Shown piece after piece: positions 37,911-45,489 of a stretch of 50,592 nucleotides of DNA; the stretch's first letter is position 1, and every line of letters starts with the position of its first letter. Below the pieces are notes generated by a model that was not told the origin of the DNA, did no database searches, and saw only the letters and a list, made by a program, of their open reading frames with translations. The DNA is from Rhodovastum atsumiense (GTDB lineage Bacteria; Pseudomonadota; Alphaproteobacteria; Acetobacterales; Acetobacteraceae), in the NCBI GenBank assembly GCA_026225115.1, contig JAMFSE010000021.1:1-50592 (forward strand), given 5' to 3'. A program made the translations under genes and the position numbers.

Positions 37911-37945
37911 GGTTCTTTTTTGAAAAAAAGAACCAAAAAACTTTT
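37911..37945 (+). terminator. TGAA-loop hairpin repeat, copy 3 (after MFS gene)
   Basis: The 10-bp stem GGTTCTTTTT/AAAAAGAACC closes the TGAA loop, followed by AAAAAACTTTTGTTTATTGGAG. It starts 8 nt after the stop. Confidence 0.7.
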
Positions 37946-37993
37946 GTTTATTGGAGTAAGGCGTCGGTCGCGCCAACGCCCCACTCCAAATTA

Positions 37994-38029
37994 ACAGAAG
38001 TTTTTTGCGCTGCTTTTTTTCAAAAAAGC
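37994..38029 (-). terminator. TGAA-loop hairpin repeat, copy 4 (after aldehyde dehydrogenase)
   Basis: On the minus strand the stem GCTTTTT/AAAAAGC with TGAA loop (38012-38029) is followed by AGCGCAAAAAACTTCTGTT. It begins 18 nt after the aldehyde dehydrogenase stop. Together with copy 3 it forms one large composite palindrome between the two convergent genes. Confidence 0.68.
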
Positions 38030-38047
38030 GGCCAGTATTTTCCTACG

Positions 38048-39478
38048 CTAAGCCGCTTCGTAGCCCACTACGCCCTTGATCTCCAGGAACTCTTCGAGCC
38101 CCCATTTGCCCCATTCGCGGCCATTGCCGGACTGCTTATAGCCGCCGAAAGGCGCACCCATGTCGCCCCCCGGATAGTTGATATAGACATTCCCGGTGCG
38201 CATTTTTTTGGCCATCGCCTGCGCCCGCTTCGGATCGCCGGATTGAATATAGGAGGCCAGGCCGTAGACGGTGTTATTCGCCTCGGCCACGACCTCGTCA
38301 TCCGATTTATAGGTCAGGATCGAGAGCACCGGCCCAAAAATCTCTTCCTTGGCAATCCGCATATCGGGCGTGACATCGGCAAATACCGTCGGCCGCACGT
38401 AATAGCCGCGGTTCAACCCTTCCGGCCGGCCGGTCCCGCCGGTGAGCAGCGTGGCACCCTCATCGATACCCGCCTGGATCAGATCCTGGATCTTCTTGAA
38501 CTGCACTTCGGAGACCACCGGACCCATCTGCGTACCCTCAGCCGTGGGCGCACCCACCTTGATCGATTCAGCGGCGCGCTTGGCGGCGTTTTTTGCCTGA
38601 GCATTGGCCTGCTCAGGCACGAACATCCGCGTCGGCGCATTGCAGGACTGGCCGGTGTTGGAGAAGCAATTCACAACGCCCTTGGCCACGGCCTGATCAA
38701 AATCCACGTCATCAAGCAGAATATTGGCGGATTTGCCGCCAAGCTCCTGATGCACGCGCTTGACCGTATCAGCCGCCGCCTTGGCGATAAGAACGCCGGC
38801 GCGCGACGAACCGGTAAACGAAATCATATCGATACCAGGATGTTCCGAAAGTGCGGTGCCAACACCCGGACCATCGCCGTTGACGAGGTTGAACACGCCC
38901 TTCGGCACGCCGGCTTCATGCATGATTTCGGCAAAAATAATCGCATCGATCGGCGCAATCTCGGAAGGTTTCAGCACCATCGTGCAACCCGCCGCAATGG
39001 CAGGACAAACCTTGCAGGTAATCTGGTTGATCGGCCAGTTCCACGGGGTGATCATGCCCACCACGCCGATCGGCTCTTTGGCGATCAAGGTGGTACCTTC
39101 CAAATGCTCGAATTCAAAGCTTTCCAGTACTTCGATTATTTTAGAAATATGCCCCACGCCGATCCCCGCCTGCCCGCTCATTGAGAGCGGCGTCGGTGCG
39201 CCCATTTCCTGAGTGATAGCGTCCGCCAGATTCTTGTACCGGGCTTTATATGCGGTGAGGATGCGCTTCAAAAGCTCCAGCCGCTCGGCTTTGGTCGTCT
39301 GGCTGAACGTCTCAAACGCGGTGCGCGCCGCGGCAACCGCCAGATCCACATCCGCTTTTGTGCCGAGCGATATCTTCGTGTAAGCCTCTTCCGTGGAAGG
39401 ATCGATCACATCGAACGGGTGCGGAACCACAGGGTCAACCCATTCGCCATTGATGTAGAATTGCATTTCATGGGACAT
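38048..39478 (-). CDS. NAD(P)-dependent aldehyde dehydrogenase
   Basis: A 476-residue aldehyde dehydrogenase oxidising aldehydes to acids. Visible motifs are the cofactor region TPWNWPINQITCKVCPAIAAGCTMVLKPSE, SFTGSSRAG, the catalytic Glu in QELGGKSANILLDD, and the catalytic Cys in SNTGQSCNAPTRM. The GQSCNAPTRM wording is that of a bacterial subgroup of unsettled substrate rather than of betaine or succinic semialdehyde dehydrogenases. EEIFGPVLS and the C-terminal PFGGYKQSGNGREWG complete the fold. It is followed by a hairpin repeat copy. Confidence 0.92.
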   Translation of the reverse strand: MSHEMQFYINGEWVDPVVPHPFDVIDPSTEEAYTKISLGTKADVDLAVAAARTAFETFSQTTKAERLELLKRILTAYKARYKNLADAITQEMGAPTPLSMSGQAGIGVGHISKIIEVLESFEFEHLEGTTLIAKEPIGVVGMITPWNWPINQITCKVCPAIAAGCTMVLKPSEIAPIDAIIFAEIMHEAGVPKGVFNLVNGDGPGVGTALSEHPGIDMISFTGSSRAGVLIAKAAADTVKRVHQELGGKSANILLDDVDFDQAVAKGVVNCFSNTGQSCNAPTRMFVPEQANAQAKNAAKRAAESIKVGAPTAEGTQMGPVVSEVQFKKIQDLIQAGIDEGATLLTGGTGRPEGLNRGYYVRPTVFADVTPDMRIAKEEIFGPVLSILTYKSDDEVVAEANNTVYGLASYIQSGDPKRAQAMAKKMRTGNVYINYPGGDMGAPFGGYKQSGNGREWGKWGLEEFLEIKGVVGYEAA

Positions 39479-39614
39479 GCTGTTTTTCCTCTTGCCTGAT
39501 CGGCGTTTCGCCGGATATACGATAATCGCCGATACGATCTGAGCATTTCTTTAGGCCTTTTCCAGCCATCTGGCCATCGTTCCGGATCTCTGAATTCGGC
39601 AGAATTGGCCTGCG

Positions 39615-40559
39615 CTATATCACCGATTGTCCGGTGCCGAGGACCGCGGCAATGCCGTCCAGCGCCAGAAACCCCATGGCATTCCGCGCCTCGACGGTGG
39701 CGCTGCCGATATGCGGAAGCAGCACCACATTCTCGAGCGCCAGATAACCCGGATCAATCGCCGGTTCATCGCTGAAAACATCAAGCCCGGCCGCGGCGAC
39801 ATGCCGGGACCGCAACGCCGCGGTCAACGCAGCGTCATCCACCGTAGTCCCCCTTCCGGTATTCACAACGATCGCGCCCGGCCTGAGCAGGCTGATCCGC
39901 TCGGCGTTCAGCCAATGCCGGGTCGCCGGTCCGCCCGGCACATTGATCGACAGAAAATCGCATGCGGCGAGGAAACTCGCATCATCGTCGTGATGGATCG
40001 CCCCCGCCTCCAGCAGCGAGTCCAGCCGGGTCCGGTTACGATAATGAATACGCATCCGCAAGCCACGGGCCATTTCCGCAAGCTCCCGCCCGATCCTGCC
40101 CATGCCAAGAATACCCAGCACCTTACCGGCAACGCCGGTGCCCAGATGGAAAGTCGGCGTGAGCCCGGTCCATTTGCCGGCGCGCAGTAGCCGCTCGCCT
40201 TCACCGGCGCGCCGCGCCGCCATCAACATCAATGTCAAAGCGAGTTCGGCTGTCGCGACCGACAGCACATCCGGCGTGTTGCAGATCGCAATGCCGCGCG
40301 CCTGCGCGGCCGCCAGGTCGATATGTTCAAGCCCGACGCTGAACGTGCCGATTACCCGCACGGTTTGCGGCAATTGCCCGATCAGCCCGGCATCGAACCT
40401 ATCCGCCGGCGTACATAAAATCGCATCAACGCCGCCCAGGTTCGCAAGCAACACCGCCGCATCGAATTTCCCCTGCATGTCGAGCGCCCGGGTCGAAAAT
40501 TCTCGCTCAGCCCGCGCCGCGACGGCTTCCGGAACCTGCCGTGTGATAAGCAAAACCAA
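39615..40559 (-). CDS. D-2-hydroxyacid dehydrogenase (glyoxylate/hydroxypyruvate reductase-like)
   Basis: A 314-residue NAD(P)-dependent dehydrogenase. The dinucleotide motif is GKVLGILGMGRIGRELA. The catalytic set is Arg in VNTGRGTTVDD, Glu in FSDEPAID and His in LLPHIGSAT. SVGLEHIDLAAAQARGIAICNTPDVLSVATAELALTLMLM is the usual substrate-domain block. A glyoxylate or hydroxypyruvate reductase role is the best guess. The start is TTG 40559, with no ATG near the expected N-terminus. It lies between the aldehyde dehydrogenase and the CtrA-like gene on the same strand. Confidence 0.88.
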   Translation of the reverse strand: MVLLITRQVPEAVAARAEREFSTRALDMQGKFDAAVLLANLGGVDAILCTPADRFDAGLIGQLPQTVRVIGTFSVGLEHIDLAAAQARGIAICNTPDVLSVATAELALTLMLMAARRAGEGERLLRAGKWTGLTPTFHLGTGVAGKVLGILGMGRIGRELAEMARGLRMRIHYRNRTRLDSLLEAGAIHHDDDASFLAACDFLSINVPGGPATRHWLNAERISLLRPGAIVVNTGRGTTVDDAALTAALRSRHVAAAGLDVFSDEPAIDPGYLALENVVLLPHIGSATVEARNAMGFLALDGIAAVLGTGQSVI

Positions 40560-40674
40560 TATACACGCCCCGCCGAAAAGACGAACTAAGGGACATATAC
40601 AAGCGCTTCATGCCAGGCGGTAGTCACCGGCTGCAAGCAGGCGTCACGCCCGGCATCGGTACAGAATCGTCCGA

Positions 40675-41406
40675 CTAAGCAACCTCAGCCATCATCGGAG
40701 CCGCAATCGGCGGGGCCGCCGCACCCGCATCCTGCCGATGGTCGATGACCATGTAGCCGCGGCCCCAGTTGGTCTCAATAAAGTCGTTGACGCCCATCAT
40801 TTGCAGCTTCTTGCGGATCTTGCAGATGAATACATCGATGATCTTCGGATTTGGCTCATCGAGACCGCCGTAAAGATGGTCCAGGATCGCTTCCTTGCTC
40901 AGCACCGCACCTTTGCGCAAAGCCAGGATTTCGGCGATCTGGTATTCCTTCTTGGTGAGCGTAACCGGCAGGCCTTTGGCAAAGATTTTCTTGGCGTTCA
41001 TATTGATCTCAACCGCTCCGATACAGAGCGAACTGTCCTGAAAGCCCCGGCTTCGGCGGATCAGGTTCTGGATCTTCATGAACACCTCCTCATGCGACAG
41101 CGCGTTCACAATCAAATCATCGGCGCCGGCCTGTAAAACCCGCAACCGTGCGGATTCCGTGAGCGCGCGGGATAACACCACAATCGGGGCGCGCACTTTC
41201 GCCAGGCGCAATTTTCGAATGATTTCCGTCTCGCCGATCCGCTCCTCGGAGAGCCGCAGAAGGATGGCGTCGTATTCGTAGAATTTTATCAGATCGAGCA
41301 CCTCCTCGTTGTCATTGGTCTCATCAACGATGGCGAGACGCGACCTTAGGAAAGGCGTAAGTAGGTCTGTTTTATTGATAAATGTCTCAAAAGATAAAAT
41401 CTTCAT
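40675..41406 (-). CDS. CtrA-like transcription factor with a degenerate receiver domain
   Basis: A 243-residue OmpR-type protein. The C-terminal winged helix is strikingly CtrA-like: LTKKEYQIAEILALRKGAVLSK, HLYGGLDEPNPKIIDVFICKIRKKL and ETNWGRGYMVIDH. The N-terminal ~120 residues align with the CtrA receiver (FYEYDAILL, LRLAKVRAPIVVLS, QAGADD), but the acidic pair after strand 1 is FET, the phospho-acceptor position is Arg51 (ILLRLSEE), and the Lys before the last helix is lost (IVNALSHEE). It therefore cannot be phosphorylated in the usual way. ATG 41406 has GGAGG 5 nt upstream. A TCAAT/ATTGA dyad lies at 41456-41471 in an AT-rich promoter region. The tail is Ala/Pro-rich. Confidence 0.85.
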   Translation of the reverse strand: MKILSFETFINKTDLLTPFLRSRLAIVDETNDNEEVLDLIKFYEYDAILLRLSEERIGETEIIRKLRLAKVRAPIVVLSRALTESARLRVLQAGADDLIVNALSHEEVFMKIQNLIRRSRGFQDSSLCIGAVEINMNAKKIFAKGLPVTLTKKEYQIAEILALRKGAVLSKEAILDHLYGGLDEPNPKIIDVFICKIRKKLQMMGVNDFIETNWGRGYMVIDHRQDAGAAAPPIAAPMMAEVA

Positions 41407-41623
41407 CGAAGCCTCCATTTACATTTCCATGAAATACAACCTACGCAAGAATAAGTCAATTATTTTATTGAATGCACGTTTAGATTGTATCAAATTTAAG
41501 AGGTTGCCCTAGAATTTGGTTAACGGGTTATGGATAGTTACTTTCGACAGCGCAGTTTCATAGGACAGCGCAATTCGGCAAATGCCAGACTACCGGCTTC
41601 GACCCGCAAAAATGGAGGCGTGC

Positions 41624-42391
41624 ATGAAACACAGCATCACCGGCAGCACGATGCCCGTTCTGCAGATCGGGCTCGACCCAGGCGAGAAAATCATCGCCGA
41701 GCCCGGAGAATTCTCCTGGATGAGCGACAACATGCAGCTGCACACCACCACGCAAACCGCCGGCGCGCGCGGGCTCTTCGGCGCCATCAGCCGCGCGCTC
41801 TCCGGCGGCGGCCTGTTCATGACGGAATACGCCCCAGCCGGCGGCCCAGGCCTGATTGCATTTTCAGCGAAAGTTCCGGGGACCATCCAGCAAGTCGATA
41901 TCCCGGCCGGCCACAGTTACATGATCCACAAGCACGGGTTTCTATGTGCAACCGAAGGGGTCAATCTCTCCATCGGTTTCCAGCGCCAGCTCGGCGCCGG
42001 GCTGTTCGGCGGCAACGGCTTCATCATGCAGAAACTCGCCGGCCCCTGCTCCGCCTTCGTCGAACTCGGCGGCGAATGCGTCACCTTCGACCTGCGCCCG
42101 GGAGAATCCATCCAGGTCCATCCCGGCCATATCGGCATGTTCCAGGACTCCGTGAATTTCGACATCATCTTGATGCGCGGCATCCGCAACGCCTTGTTCG
42201 GCGCCGACGGACTCTTCATCGCCCGCCTGACCGGCCCCGGCAAAGTCTGGCTGCAAAGCATGACGGTGCCCAACCTGGCCCATGCTTTGGCGCCCTATCT
42301 CGGCGGCGAACAAATAGCCTCCACCGCCACCGGCGTCACCGGCGGCATGGTCGCCGGCAGCATTTTCAACGATATTTTCGGAAAGGGCTAA
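41624..42391 (+). CDS. AIM24/TIGR00266 family protein
   Basis: A 255-residue protein of the AIM24 (DUF124) family with a repeated beta-rich fold. Blocks include LDPGEKIIAEPGEFSWMSDNMQLHT, RALSGGGLFMTEYA, GTIQQVDIPAGHSYMIHKHGFLC and the C-terminal GLFIARLTGPGKVWLQSMTVPNLAHAL. The biochemical function of bacterial members is not established; the mitochondrial namesake affects membrane architecture. ATG 41624 follows GGAGG at ideal spacing. It is divergent from the CtrA-like gene and overlaps the convergent CoA-binding gene by 4 bp. Confidence 0.87.
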   Translation: MKHSITGSTMPVLQIGLDPGEKIIAEPGEFSWMSDNMQLHTTTQTAGARGLFGAISRALSGGGLFMTEYAPAGGPGLIAFSAKVPGTIQQVDIPAGHSYMIHKHGFLCATEGVNLSIGFQRQLGAGLFGGNGFIMQKLAGPCSAFVELGGECVTFDLRPGESIQVHPGHIGMFQDSVNFDIILMRGIRNALFGADGLFIARLTGPGKVWLQSMTVPNLAHALAPYLGGEQIASTATGVTGGMVAGSIFNDIFGKG

Positions 42392-42813
42392 ACCAGCCCC
42401 AATCGCGGCATCTCAATCGCCGGGCACCGGTCCATCACAACAATAAGCCCGGCATCCCGTGCCGCCTGCGCGGCCGCTTCATTCACCACACCCAGCTGCA
42501 TCCAGATCGACTTCGCCCCCAGCCGGATCGCGTCGGCAACCGGCGCGCCCACCTCAGCCGAATTGCGAAACAAATCGACCATCTCCAGCGGCGCCGCTGC
42601 TTCCAAGGACGCCACCACCAGCTGCCCCAGCAATTTCTGCCCCGCCAGCCCCGGATTGACCGGCACCACCTCGAACCCGCTGTCCAGCAAAAACCGCATC
42701 ACCCCGTAAGACGGCCGCTCCGGCTTGTTCGATGCGCCCACCAGCGCAATCCGCCGGGTACCCGCCAGAACCTCCCGAACCTGTCCATCGCTCAACCCAT
42801 CTACCGCCATCAC
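42388..42813 (-). CDS. CoA-binding domain protein (YccU-like)
   Basis: A 141-residue Rossmann-fold protein equivalent to the CoA-binding domain of succinyl-CoA synthetase. RRIALVGASNKPERPSYGVMRFLLDSGFEVVPVNPGLAGQ and VDLFRNSAEVGAPVADAIRLGAKSIWMQLGVVNEAAAQAARDAGL, then VVMDRCPAIE, are characteristic. Its role is unknown. The two genes AIM24 and this one converge and overlap by 4 bp. Confidence 0.9.
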   Translation of the reverse strand: MMAVDGLSDGQVREVLAGTRRIALVGASNKPERPSYGVMRFLLDSGFEVVPVNPGLAGQKLLGQLVVASLEAAAPLEMVDLFRNSAEVGAPVADAIRLGAKSIWMQLGVVNEAAAQAARDAGLIVVMDRCPAIEMPRLGLV

Positions 42814-42856
42814 CCGCTCCCTTCCTTTGAACGCTCAGCCCGGTTAGAGGCAGTGC

Positions 42857-44449
42857 ATGAAAAAAGGTCTGATTGCTTGCGTCCTGCTCTCCATCCTCGG
42901 CATCTTCATGTGGCGCATGCCCAACCAGCCCCAGGCAGCAGACATCACCATGCCGGGCGCCAAATTCAACTCCCTATCCTACGCGCCCTACCAGGCCTGG
43001 CAATCGCCGGCCTCCAAATCCTATCCAACCGGCGCGCAAGTCGCCGCCGACCTCAAACTGGTCGCAACCGAGGCCAATGGCATCCGCACCTATTCCTCCC
43101 TCGAGGGCAATTACGACATCGGCGACCTTGCCAAGCAGGCCGGCCTCAAAGTCTGGCTCGGCATCTGGCTCAGCGCCAACCCCGCCGATAACGCCAAGGA
43201 AATCGCCGCCGGCATCGCCGAGGCCAACGCCCATCCGGACACCATCACCCGCGTCGTCGTCGGCAACGAAGTCCTGCTCCGCCGCGACCTCTCGGTGGAC
43301 GACCTGATCGCCGAGATCGACTACGTCCATGCCCGCGTCAAACAACCCGTCGCCTACGCCGACGTCACCGATTTCTGGCGCAAATTCCCGCAAATCGCCC
43401 CGCATGTCGACATCGTGATGATCCATTTCCTGCCCTATTGGGAAGACAAGCCGATCAATTCCGAGGCCGCCATCGCCCAAATCAAAACCACCACCGACGC
43501 CTTCAAAAAGCTATTTCCCGGCAAAATCATCTCAATCGGCGAGACCGGCTGGCCCTCGCGCGGCCGCTGGCGCCAGGACGCCGCCCCCTCGCGCGTCAAC
43601 GAGGCGGTTTTTCTGCGCCAGTTCGTCACCCTCGCCGATCAGGAAAACGTCGATTACAACCTCATCGAAGCCTTCGACCAGCCCTGGAAATACCGCGATG
43701 AGGGCGTCGCCGGGGCCAACTGGGGCATCTGGAATGCGCATCGCATCCAGAAATTTCCGCTCAACGGCGGTGTCGTCGAACATCCAGACTGGTTCTGGTA
43801 TGCCATTCTCGGCGCCATCTTCGGCAGCATCCTCTTCGCCAGCACCGGCTTCTCCAACATCCGCCTGGCCGTCCCATCCTTCATGCTCGGCAATGCCTTC
43901 GCAATCGCCTGCGCCGGCACCCTGCCGATGCTCTACACCGGCTGGCTGGTCCTCGACGCCGTCGTAAATCTTCCGCTGCAGGCAATCTTCGCCTTCTTCA
44001 TCATCCGCCGCGCCGGCGCCATACTCGCCGGCGAGCCGCTCCCCACGCACACCCCGGCCGCCGCCACATTCGCGGCGCTGCGCCGCGGCAGGCTGCTGTT
44101 CAACTATGACTCGCTCTGGACCATCTTCCTCATCAGCGCCGCCATCTTTCAGGCCCTGCTGGTGTTCGACCCGCGCTACCGCGACGCCCCAATGCCGGTC
44201 TTCATCATCCCCGTCATCGCCGCCATCCTCCGCTTCTGGACCAAAGACAAACCCTTGCCCTTGGCCTGGGAAGACCTGCTGGCCGCCAACCTGCTCGCGG
44301 TCGGCGCATTGGCCAGCATGATCATCGAAAAAGGCTTCGCCAATCTCGACTTCACCACCTGGGACATCGCAGCCTTAATCCTCGCCGGCCCCATCATGAT
44401 GGTGCAGGACAGCGGCAAGCCAGGCGTTAAGCGGCGTAAGAAAAAATAA
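42857..44449 (+). CDS. membrane-anchored glycoside hydrolase family 17-like protein
   Basis: A 530-residue protein with an N-terminal signal or anchor (GLIACVLLSILGIFMW), a GH17-like beta/alpha barrel at about 35-310, and about seven to eight membrane helices to the end. The acid/base Glu is in VVVGNEVLLRRDL (about residue 138) and the nucleophile Glu in ISIGETGWPSRG (about 229). GH17 enzymes act on beta-1,3-glucans; alphaproteobacterial homologues are linked to cyclic or branched beta-glucan synthesis and remodelling. Here the barrel should face the periplasm. No glucan synthase is adjacent. The C-terminus is very basic (KRRKKK). Confidence 0.85.
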   Translation: MKKGLIACVLLSILGIFMWRMPNQPQAADITMPGAKFNSLSYAPYQAWQSPASKSYPTGAQVAADLKLVATEANGIRTYSSLEGNYDIGDLAKQAGLKVWLGIWLSANPADNAKEIAAGIAEANAHPDTITRVVVGNEVLLRRDLSVDDLIAEIDYVHARVKQPVAYADVTDFWRKFPQIAPHVDIVMIHFLPYWEDKPINSEAAIAQIKTTTDAFKKLFPGKIISIGETGWPSRGRWRQDAAPSRVNEAVFLRQFVTLADQENVDYNLIEAFDQPWKYRDEGVAGANWGIWNAHRIQKFPLNGGVVEHPDWFWYAILGAIFGSILFASTGFSNIRLAVPSFMLGNAFAIACAGTLPMLYTGWLVLDAVVNLPLQAIFAFFIIRRAGAILAGEPLPTHTPAAATFAALRRGRLLFNYDSLWTIFLISAAIFQALLVFDPRYRDAPMPVFIIPVIAAILRFWTKDKPLPLAWEDLLAANLLAVGALASMIIEKGFANLDFTTWDIAALILAGPIMMVQDSGKPGVKRRKKK

Positions 44450-44457
44450 TGGAAAGC

Positions 44458-44492
44458 GGTTCTTTTTTGAAAAAAAGAACCAAAAAACTTTT
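44458..44492 (+). terminator. TGAA-loop hairpin repeat, copy 5 (after GH17 gene)
   Basis: GGTTCTTTTT/AAAAAGAACC with TGAA loop, then AAAAAACTTTTGTGACTCCGGGG. It is identical to copy 3 through the first 35 bases and starts 8 nt after the stop. Confidence 0.7.
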
Positions 44493-44532
44493 GTGACTCC
44501 GGGGCATGGGCGCGACGACGCAAACGCCACCC

Positions 44533-44595
44533 CGTCATCCCGGCGCAGGCCGGCATCCACGACTTTTCTATCGTGGCGCCTACGCCGGCATGACG
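44533..44595. repeat. REP-like inverted repeat CGTCATCCCGGC...GCCGGCATGACG
   Basis: The arms CGTCATCCCGGCGCAGGC...CCACGA and TCGTGGCGCCTACGCCGGCATGACG pair around CTTTTCTA. It is a common kind of dispersed proteobacterial palindrome and lies between two facing hairpin repeats (copies 5 and 6). Confidence 0.75.
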
Positions 44596-44636
44596 GCGTT
44601 CGACCGATGTTGGCTTCTCAATCGAACGAGTATTGC

Positions 44637-44658
44637 TTCTTTTTCTTCAGAAAAAGAA
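44637..44658 (-). terminator. TGAA-loop hairpin repeat, copy 6 (after bactofilin)
   Basis: On the minus strand TTCTTTTTC/GAAAAAGAA closes a TGAA loop, beginning 17 nt after the bactofilin stop. The A-rich/CTTTT tail of other copies is missing, so this is a partial copy. Confidence 0.6.
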
Positions 44659-44674
44659 CTGCTTCCCTATTTTC

Positions 44675-45325
44675 TTACTCGGCTTCCACTGTCTTCGGCG
44701 GTGGTGCTGTTTCGCCCAGCATTTCGATCCGGCCGGTGATCTGGCCGCCATCTTCCACCTGCAGCCGGCGGCAGCGCGCGGTGCCGAGCACCCGGCCGGT
44801 GGAGCGGATGATCAGCGTATTGCGCGCGGTCAGCGTACCGTCGATCGTACCGGCGACCTCGGCCTCATCGACCTCCACTTCGCCTTTGAAAACACCGCCG
44901 CTGGCGATGGCGAGTTCGGCCAGGCCATTGGTCATTGCCGCTTCCACGGTACCTTCGACCACCAGCCGCTCGGCATCCTGAATGGTGCCTTGCACGCTGA
45001 TGCCGCGGCCAACGACCAGGGTCCGGCGCTCGCCATTTTCTGACCGGGGTGCGGCCTCGCGCGGCCCGGGCATGCCCGACGGCGGGCGCAGCACGGTGGA
45101 GGGCGGCGGCGGAAGATTCGGCGAAAACGGGGCACGGGCCATGTTGGTCTCCTTAGGTATTACTGTCGTGAAATCCGGCGGCACCGGGCGGAAGGGCGGC
45201 ACATCCAACCCGTTATCTTCCGGCAAAATTTCGGGCGCTGAAACGGGTCCGGGCGGCCGTAGAAAATCGGGCTGCGGGGCGCCTTCGACCGGCTTCGCAT
45301 CATCAGGTTTTCGGCGATTAAACAC
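44675..45325 (-). CDS. bactofilin family cytoskeletal protein
   Basis: A 216-residue bactofilin (polymer-forming, right-handed beta-helix). The first ~110 residues are Pro-rich and disordered. The helix core starts TLVVGRGISVQGTIQDAERLVVEGTVEAAM and continues GEVEVDEAEVAGTIDGTLTARNTLIIRSTGRVLGTARCRRLQVEDGGQITGRIE, with the regular ~17-residue turns of the family. Bactofilins scaffold cell-wall enzymes and shape stalks or poles. GTG 45325 is chosen because GGGAGG lies 4 nt ahead; an in-frame TTG at 45352 lies upstream of that ribosome binding site. Confidence 0.9.
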   Translation of the reverse strand: MFNRRKPDDAKPVEGAPQPDFLRPPGPVSAPEILPEDNGLDVPPFRPVPPDFTTVIPKETNMARAPFSPNLPPPPSTVLRPPSGMPGPREAAPRSENGERRTLVVGRGISVQGTIQDAERLVVEGTVEAAMTNGLAELAIASGGVFKGEVEVDEAEVAGTIDGTLTARNTLIIRSTGRVLGTARCRRLQVEDGGQITGRIEMLGETAPPPKTVEAE

Positions 45326-45366
45326 GCGACCTCCCTTTTTTGTTAAGGCCAATGGGTTCTGGCGGC

Positions 45367-45385
45367 GACCGCCTTACAGGCGGTC
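45367..45385. promoter_or_regulatory. small perfect palindrome between bactofilin and adenosine kinase genes
   Basis: GACCGCC-TTACA-GGCGGTC is a perfect 7-bp inverted repeat in the 164-bp divergent gap. It could be an operator or a leader hairpin for either gene; nothing else supports a function. Confidence 0.35.
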
Positions 45386-45489
45386 TGCAACGCGGCCTAG
45401 CACGCACCACCACCGGCGGACAACACCGGCCTTTGTGAAAACCCGCCCATGATGCTAACCGCCACGCATAATCGGACCAGGATCCCAGC

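Noticed and set aside
41486-41521. TTAA...TTAA pair upstream of the CtrA-like gene as an autoregulatory CtrA box
   Set aside because: The two TTAA are far more than 7 bp apart, so they do not match the bipartite site.
41530-43191. A 553-codon plus-strand frame across AIM24, the CoA-binding gene and the start of GH17
   Set aside because: It is Arg/His-rich shadow translation that crosses three supported genes.
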